Below the pieces are notes generated by a model. It did not search any database and was not told the DNA's origin. It worked only from the letters and a program-made list of their open reading frames with translations. Both the position numbers and the translations under genes were made by a program. Positions 59,214 to 64,000 of a DNA stretch of 64,000 nucleotides are shown here, piece after piece; positions within the stretch are counted from its first letter, which is position 1; each line of letters opens with the position of its first letter. Where the stretch lies: assembly GCA_965199235.1 (NCBI GenBank), contig CBDAQU010000002.1, positions 744,001-808,000 on the forward strand, written 5' to 3'. The DNA is from BOG-908 sp965199235 (GTDB lineage Bacteria > Pseudomonadota > Alphaproteobacteria > Acetobacterales > Acetobacteraceae).

Positions 59214-60344
59214 ATGATACTACCACTTCAGAGCTTTACGACGATGCTGGAAAACATGTCAGCTGGCCTGCAAGGGCGCGCAGTTCAGCTCGTCGATCTG
59301 TCAGTGGGAAGTGTGTTGCGCGCGTTACTTGAAGCATGCGCGTCAATAGCATTGTGGATGCAATGGTTGATCCTGCAAGTTCTGTCCATGACACGGGCGG
59401 CGACTAGCAGCGGTATCGATTTAGACAGTTGGATGGCAGACTTCTCTTTCGTGCGACTACCTGGCGCCTACAGTGGCGGCTTGGTGACCTTTTCCCGCTT
59501 CACTCCTGGTCTATCTACTACTATTCCGCAAGCGACAAGCGTGCTTACGACAGACAGAACATTGAGTTTTTCTGTGATTGGCGACTTGGCAAACGCTTCT
59601 TGGGATGAGGCAAGTTTAAGTTACGTAGTCCCGCCGAATGCGGCCAGCATCACTATTCCCGTTCAAGCGATAAACCCCGGCGCAGCAGGTAACATTCTAG
59701 CTGGGACTATCGGTCTCCTAGGAAGCGCGATTTCCGGAATTGACGAAGTAACAAACGCAAGTGCTTTTTCGGGTGGCGTTGACGCTGAAAGTGATGTCGC
59801 GTTCCGAGCGCGATTTCCGTTGTACATAAATAGTCGATCTCTTGGAACGGCTACCGCAGTTGGGGCGGCAATCTCATCGTTGCAGCAAGGGGTTCGCTAT
59901 ACTGTCATTGAAAACGTCAATCTTCAAGGGTCTGCGGCACCAGGTAACTTCTGTGTCGTGGTGGACGATGGTAGCAGCACAGCTAGCACTACGTTCTTGG
60001 CGGCTGTAAGTGCTGCGATTGACGTAGTTAGACCTATCGGTACGACATTTTCGGTAACAGCTGCTTCTATACTGCAAGTTACCGTAGAGATGACTGTTTT
60101 GACGTCGATGCCAAGCATGACTCCAACAATTGCATTGGCTGTTCAGCAAGCCATCCTATCCTGGGTAGCAACCCTTCCAATGGGAGGACTGCTTTCTATC
60201 TCAAAGCTGGAAGCGCTTGCGCATAACGCCAGCGGTGCCATAGTTAGCATTCCTTCTATGCTTGTAAACGGCGTCTCTAGTGATATAAGCGCAAGTCCTG
60301 GAACAGTCTTTAGGGCCGTCTCAGTAAACGTTAGTAGTAGTTGA
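59214..60344 (+). CDS. Baseplate protein J
   Basis: 376 residues of the gpJ wedge family. The middle carries G-A-A-G-N-I-L-A-G-T-I and G-G-V-D-A-E-S-D-V-A-F-R-A-R-F, which are clear J-protein blocks. The gap to the W gene is one base and to the next gene one base, so the baseplate genes form one transcript. Confidence 0.88.
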   Translation: MILPLQSFTTMLENMSAGLQGRAVQLVDLSVGSVLRALLEACASIALWMQWLILQVLSMTRAATSSGIDLDSWMADFSFVRLPGAYSGGLVTFSRFTPGLSTTIPQATSVLTTDRTLSFSVIGDLANASWDEASLSYVVPPNAASITIPVQAINPGAAGNILAGTIGLLGSAISGIDEVTNASAFSGGVDAESDVAFRARFPLYINSRSLGTATAVGAAISSLQQGVRYTVIENVNLQGSAAPGNFCVVVDDGSSTASTTFLAAVSAAIDVVRPIGTTFSVTAASILQVTVEMTVLTSMPSMTPTIALAVQQAILSWVATLPMGGLLSISKLEALAHNASGAIVSIPSMLVNGVSSDISASPGTVFRAVSVNVSSS

Positions 60345-60345
60345 T

Positions 60346-60987
60346 ATGATTGGCGACTCCGCGGATTTCGTCAGGCGGCTATACAGTGTGTTGCCACGGG
60401 GTTGGTTTTCTGACGTCACGCCAGTGACTAGTGCGCTCTTGACGGGTTTTGGTGCTGCATGGGCCTCTATATATGGTCTGATACAGGGTGTCACGGATCT
60501 CACCAGGATAACCACAAGTACTGGGTCGTTTTTAGACCTGATAAGTTTGGACTACTTTGGAGATATGTTACCGCGCAGACAGGGTGAGACAGATGCTACA
60601 TTTACAACAAGGATTAAGCAGGAGCTATTTCGCCTTCGAGGTACTCGATCTGCAGTGCAGCAAGCCGTCCAAAATGTGACCGGGCGTTCGGCGTTTATAG
60701 TAGAACCAGCTCGACCAGGAGATACGGGTGGGTACTCGTTGGGTGGAGTCGGCTACGGCCAAGCAGGCGCATGGGGAAACCTATCCTCGGACCACACATT
60801 CTTTGTTACAGCGTTTCGTCCAACGGGCAGCGGTATAACTCAGATAGCTGGCTACGGCACAGGAGGTCCGATAGTTTACGGAAATATCGGCATGGTAACG
60901 ACTTCTATTAGTGACATCGATATACGCTCAGCCGTGATCGCCGTTCTGCCCCTGGCTACAACTGCCTGGCTTCGTATTGAAAACTAA
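60346..60987 (+). CDS. Tail protein I-like baseplate/fibre-attachment protein
   Basis: 213 residues starting D-S-A-D-F-V-R-R-L-Y-S-V-L-P-R-G-W-F, a common opening of the I-type/DUF2313 group. It has a middle V-D-L-T-R-I-T-T and a C-terminal beta part. Follows J, as in Mu and P2. Confidence 0.7.
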   Translation: MIGDSADFVRRLYSVLPRGWFSDVTPVTSALLTGFGAAWASIYGLIQGVTDLTRITTSTGSFLDLISLDYFGDMLPRRQGETDATFTTRIKQELFRLRGTRSAVQQAVQNVTGRSAFIVEPARPGDTGGYSLGGVGYGQAGAWGNLSSDHTFFVTAFRPTGSGITQIAGYGTGGPIVYGNIGMVTTSISDIDIRSAVIAVLPLATTAWLRIEN

Positions 60988-61048
60988 TGTCTGTCTAGTA
61001 CCGCGCGCTTACGTCTATGGCATTAGAATGGTTTGCAAGGAGTTCATT

Positions 61049-62296
61049 GTGGACAGACAGATTGTTTATCCAGGTAGTATACCGCTCGACACGGATGTCC
61101 TCTCAATCCAGCGTAATACTATGATTGCCATAGGTTCGCTTGCGCAGGTGACTTTAGGGATGACTGCAGTGGCGGACGGGCTGGCATGTATTCCTACTCA
61201 ACCCGCGTCTATGACGGTCACTGTAGGGCCAGGATGTCTTACGCAATTTGGCCCGGTAGACGCAACCCCGTTTGGTTCACTTCCTGCGCTCCCTGCCACA
61301 TCGCTCGTTCGCATCGGCATTAACTTGGGAAGCGTCGATTTCGCGTTGTCTGCGCCGAGTAGTCCGGGTCAGGTGATAACCTATTTGATCCAAGCTAGTT
61401 TTGACGAAGCTGACGCAACACCCGTAATCCTCCCCTACTACAATGCAGCGAATCCGTCACAGCCTTACAGTGGACCAACGAATACTGCTGCAGCGCAAAA
61501 TACGCAGCGTTTGCAGTCTGTTCAGCTTGAATTAAAACCTGGCACCGCGACGGCTGTTGGATTAGAGAGTTTTCCTGCTGTGGACGCAGGTTGGGTAGGA
61601 CTTTACGCTGTCACTATTGGTTATGGCCAATCGTCAATAGCCGCTGGAAACATTGCGGCTCTTCCAACAGCACCATTTCTGCCTTGGAAGCTACCTCAAC
61701 TATCCCCCGGGACGCGTAATCTTGCTATATTCGAAACCACCACTCAAGGATCGTGGACAGTTCCGCCAGGGGTCTCCGTAGTCAAAGTCCGAGCGTGGGG
61801 AGCAGGTGGTGCCGGCGGGGCGGGCTTCGGCACTGCTGGCGGCGGTGGGGCGGGCGGAGGGTATTGCGAGGGTTTCTACAATGTCTCTCCGGGACAGAGC
61901 TTCATAGTTAGTGTTGGCAATGGTGGTGCTGGATCTGGAGCAGGCGGGGGGACATCCAGTTTTGGGAGTTTAGCGTCGGCGACGGGCGGCCAATCAGGCG
62001 GGAGCGGGAACGGGGGAACTGGCGGAAACGGTGGCGCGCTTGCTGGCACGGGGTTCGGATCAGGTTTCGCCGTTGGGGGGGGCGCTGGTGGGGACTCATT
62101 TGGCGTCGGCGGAACATGGCTAAGCGGGCCTGGAGGTTCCTCTTATGCCGTGGCAGGAGCCTTGGCTGTTTCCAGTGCTGCGACCCCATCAAGCAATGGA
62201 CGGAACGCGCCAAGTCTGAGCGGCGGAGGGTCTGGAGGAGTGGGAAGCGGCTTGGGTGGACAAGGGGGAGCTGGCTTAGTTCTGGTCGAATGGTAG
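61049..62296 (+). CDS. Tail fibre protein with glycine-rich C-terminal domain
   Basis: 415 residues from GTG 61049 with AAGGAG six bases upstream; an earlier start at 60977 overlaps the previous gene. The N-terminal ~240 residues are structured (V-D-R-Q-I-V-Y-P-G-S-I-P-L-D). From G-S-W-T-V-P-P-G-V the chain becomes glycine-rich (about residues 245-410) with runs of G-G-G-A-G, matching the polyglycine-sandwich adhesins of T-even gp38-like fibres. It probably touches the host receptor. Confidence 0.75.
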   Translation: MDRQIVYPGSIPLDTDVLSIQRNTMIAIGSLAQVTLGMTAVADGLACIPTQPASMTVTVGPGCLTQFGPVDATPFGSLPALPATSLVRIGINLGSVDFALSAPSSPGQVITYLIQASFDEADATPVILPYYNAANPSQPYSGPTNTAAAQNTQRLQSVQLELKPGTATAVGLESFPAVDAGWVGLYAVTIGYGQSSIAAGNIAALPTAPFLPWKLPQLSPGTRNLAIFETTTQGSWTVPPGVSVVKVRAWGAGGAGGAGFGTAGGGGAGGGYCEGFYNVSPGQSFIVSVGNGGAGSGAGGGTSSFGSLASATGGQSGGSGNGGTGGNGGALAGTGFGSGFAVGGGAGGDSFGVGGTWLSGPGGSSYAVAGALAVSSAATPSSNGRNAPSLSGGGSGGVGSGLGGQGGAGLVLVEW

Positions 62297-62389
62297 ATGG
62301 GGAGGTGGGGCAGTACCGGAAACTCTTAGAACCTGTTTTCTTCTTGAGGAGCACTGCTCCTGTTCATTATAAGAGTGAAGGAACACACA

Positions 62390-62869
62390 GTGGCAACCGC
62401 GGTTAGTTATAGATGGCAACCCACAACGACTCGGGTCGTCACAATTGATTATTGTGGTCCAATCCCGCGTGGGACCTTACAAACACTGCCGCAACTTCTC
62501 GCTTGGCCGACGAAAGATCCGGGCGACACGTTAGACTATGTTGTCGATTACTCCGAGGCCTTAGCTGGCGATAACGGCGATGCTATTGAGACTCTGGACG
62601 TTGTGATTTCGCCTAATCAGACTGGCGACCTTACACTTACCACTTCCGGTGCCGATGGAAGTCAAGCCATCCTGTGGTTAACAGGTGGCCAAATCGGGAC
62701 CACTTACTCGGTTACCGTTTCTGTGACTACTAATAATGGTCGCAGCATTGTGAGAACCATATACTTACCTGTGGTAGCTTTGAGCATACAGACTTCTTCT
62801 GGCCCAGCGATTACTGATCAAAGCGGCGCGCCGCTAACTGACCAGACAAATACCTCAATTACGGCCTAA
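62390..62869 (+). CDS. Phage fibre-associated beta protein
   Basis: 159 residues from GTG 62390 with GAAGGA eight bases upstream. The N-terminal part is mixed; the centre is beta-sandwich-like (L-T-L-T-T-S-G-A-D-G and Y-S-V-T-V-S-V-T-T-N-N-G-R-S). I recall similar short proteins between tail fibre genes; the family is not certain. It has a weak resemblance to phage fibre-adaptor proteins. Confidence 0.5.
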   Translation: MATAVSYRWQPTTTRVVTIDYCGPIPRGTLQTLPQLLAWPTKDPGDTLDYVVDYSEALAGDNGDAIETLDVVISPNQTGDLTLTTSGADGSQAILWLTGGQIGTTYSVTVSVTTNNGRSIVRTIYLPVVALSIQTSSGPAITDQSGAPLTDQTNTSITA

Positions 62870-62945
62870 AGTCAAAGTCGCCGGCTACGCGGCTGCGCTT
62901 AGCCTAAAGCACTATGTCCTTGGGACTTCTATAGGTAGACTAGTG

Positions 62946-64000
62946 ATGCCCACCATCCCACAATTGCCGAGTGCTCAGCAAACCGGGGCACAAGACGAGA
63001 TCCCAGTCAGCCAAGCTGGCATCACTCGAGAGGTGACTGTCTCAGAGTTGCTCAGCGGGACGCAACAGCTTCTTGAGGTGCCAAGCCCCAGCGTCTTAGG
63101 TAGAGCCTCGCTTGGGCCTGGTGGGCCAGAGGCGTTGACCTTGGGTGCTGGCTTGCTGGTCCAGGGCACCGCGCTGACAGCTACCGGCGGTGATCATGCG
63201 ACGTTTGTGCGAGAAGTGAGCTTTAGCACCAGCGATGAATTGATAGTCAATGCAAGTGGTACGCCTAAAAGATTGCCAGTCACCGCTCTCCACGCACTGT
63301 TCTCTGGCGGCCAAAACGTAACAATCGACACTAACGGGGTAGTTAGCGCGAATACCGACTCAAGCGTTTCCGCCAGCCTTACGAGTCTAACCCAGAGCTT
63401 GGGATCTGCGCAGGGTAGTATAGCAGCGCTTGCTGCAAAAATCCCAACTGGCGGCTTTGCATCTCTAAACAGCAACGGACAACTCGCAGCACCTTTGATA
63501 GGTGACGCGAGTTTAGCGACCGTTGTTACAAGCGGTGCCGCACCTCGGACTTTCAACGTTCGTGCTCTTGATACAATCAACGTGCTCGACTTTGGGGCAA
63601 CGACAGGCGGCGCAGATTGTACATCTGCATTCAATTTGGCGTTCGGAAAACTTCCAGCAACGGGCGGAGAAGTATTTGTTCCTGCAGGTGATTACTGGTT
63701 AGCTAGTCCAGTAATTATCAATGGTAAATCTCTAACGCTACGGGGTGCAGGACAGGGTCAGACCCGCATCCACCTGCAGCATACTGGGGTGGGATTCGAT
63801 TTTTCCCCCGGCAATTTATTTAACAAGGTCATAGTGTCGGCAGTGTCTATTTATGCCGATTGTGTTGCTGGGCCTACAGCTTGTGCACTTAGGTTCACTT
63901 ATCCAGCATCAACGGCCTTTGGCTATGTGACAACCAACGTGCATGATGTTGAACTCTTTGGTTATCCAAATGCAGCTAATGGGCTCACGCCTTTTCCACA
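62946..64000 (+). CDS. Tail spike with pectate-lyase-like beta-helix (3' truncated)
   Basis: Open from ATG 62946 to the window edge, at least 351 residues. The N-terminal ~200 residues are an attachment region with P-Q-L-P-S-A-Q-Q-T-G and a coiled part. From N-V-L-D-F-G-A-T-T-G-G-A-D-C-T it becomes the start of a right-handed beta helix: G-G-E-V-F-V-P-A-G-D-Y-W-L and L-T-L-R-G-A-G-Q-G are the usual pectate-lyase-3 blocks. Such spikes bind and degrade host surface glycans. The C-terminus and stop are outside the window. Confidence 0.85.
   Translation, partial: MPTIPQLPSAQQTGAQDEIPVSQAGITREVTVSELLSGTQQLLEVPSPSVLGRASLGPGGPEALTLGAGLLVQGTALTATGGDHATFVREVSFSTSDELIVNASGTPKRLPVTALHALFSGGQNVTIDTNGVVSANTDSSVSASLTSLTQSLGSAQGSIAALAAKIPTGGFASLNSNGQLAAPLIGDASLATVVTSGAAPRTFNVRALDTINVLDFGATTGGADCTSAFNLAFGKLPATGGEVFVPAGDYWLASPVIINGKSLTLRGAGQGQTRIHLQHTGVGFDFSPGNLFNKVIVSAVSIYADCVAGPTACALRFTYPASTAFGYVTTNVHDVELFGYPNAANGLTPFP

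Larger units (their letters stand above)
42674..64000. mobile_element. Contractile-tailed prophage (left part; continues past window)
   Basis: Gene order is repressor, early genes, terminase, portal, scaffold, capsid, connectors, sheath, tube, tail chaperone, tape measure, N, X, D, V, W, J, I, fibres. The region has visibly lower GC and more A/T-ending codons than the preceding core genes. A sheath and gpV/gpJ baseplate indicate a myovirus. No integrase, replication or lysis gene is seen before the window ends inside the tail spike. The left boundary after gmk is inferred from composition and the repressor gene; no att repeat was identified. Confidence 0.85.

Noticed and set aside
1..64000. 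CRISPR arrays, rRNA genes, riboswitches
   Set aside because: No regularly spaced direct repeats, no rRNA blocks and no recognisable riboswitch cores were seen; only one tRNA folds convincingly.

Overview
The window looks like a chromosomal segment of a GC-rich alphaproteobacterium, most likely Acetobacteraceae/Rhodospirillales. This rests on the style of the housekeeping proteins, the acpP-fabF-mltG...gmk and cvpA-purF orders, the PCu(A)C and SCO copper proteins, the 2OG-Fe dioxygenase, and surface-polysaccharide proteins of a type common in that family. No rRNA or taxonomic marker is present, so the assignment is inference.

1-12.7 kb is core metabolism: a DUF2237 protein, an HIG1-type membrane protein, a large MscS channel, a 2OG-Fe dioxygenase, copper-delivery proteins (PCu(A)C, SCO), argG, an acyltransferase-3, thrB, rnhA (apparently without a canonical start codon), and a divergent LysR regulator/YeiH transporter pair. 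12.7-30.8 kb is a surface-polysaccharide region. It has a methyltransferase, a decayed phage tail-fibre gene, a PIG-V-like mannosyltransferase pair, and a tightly overlapping operon of glycosyltransferases led by a 1506-residue four-domain fusion. It ends with an ATP-grasp ligase and a flavin oxidoreductase facing each other. 30.8-32.2 kb is a scar: a hypothetical gene, a broken IS630 transposase, a palindromic repeat and tRNA-Arg(ACG).

32.3-42.7 kb returns to core genes: a small membrane protein, a microbial rhodopsin with an unusual D-T-A motif sitting at the end of a cvpA-purF-SDR gene row, a CbpA/CbpM co-chaperone pair, acpP, fabF, mltG, a secreted beta-repeat protein and gmk.

From about 42.7 kb to the right edge lies a contractile-tailed (myovirus-type) prophage of visibly lower GC. 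It has a Cro/C1-like repressor with a palindromic operator, early genes, terminase, portal, scaffold, capsid, connectors, an embedded glycosyltransferase, sheath, tube, a tail chaperone with a canonical -1 frameshift heptamer (GGGAAAC), a short tape measure, baseplate proteins (N, X, D, V, W, J and I types), a glycine-rich fibre and a pectate-lyase-fold tail spike cut by the window end. No integrase, replication or lysis genes are seen, so the element continues to the right.

The items most worth follow-up are the D-T-A rhodopsin and its operon position, the phage glycosyltransferase, the frameshift signal, the AUU start of rnhA and the dispersed palindromic repeat.
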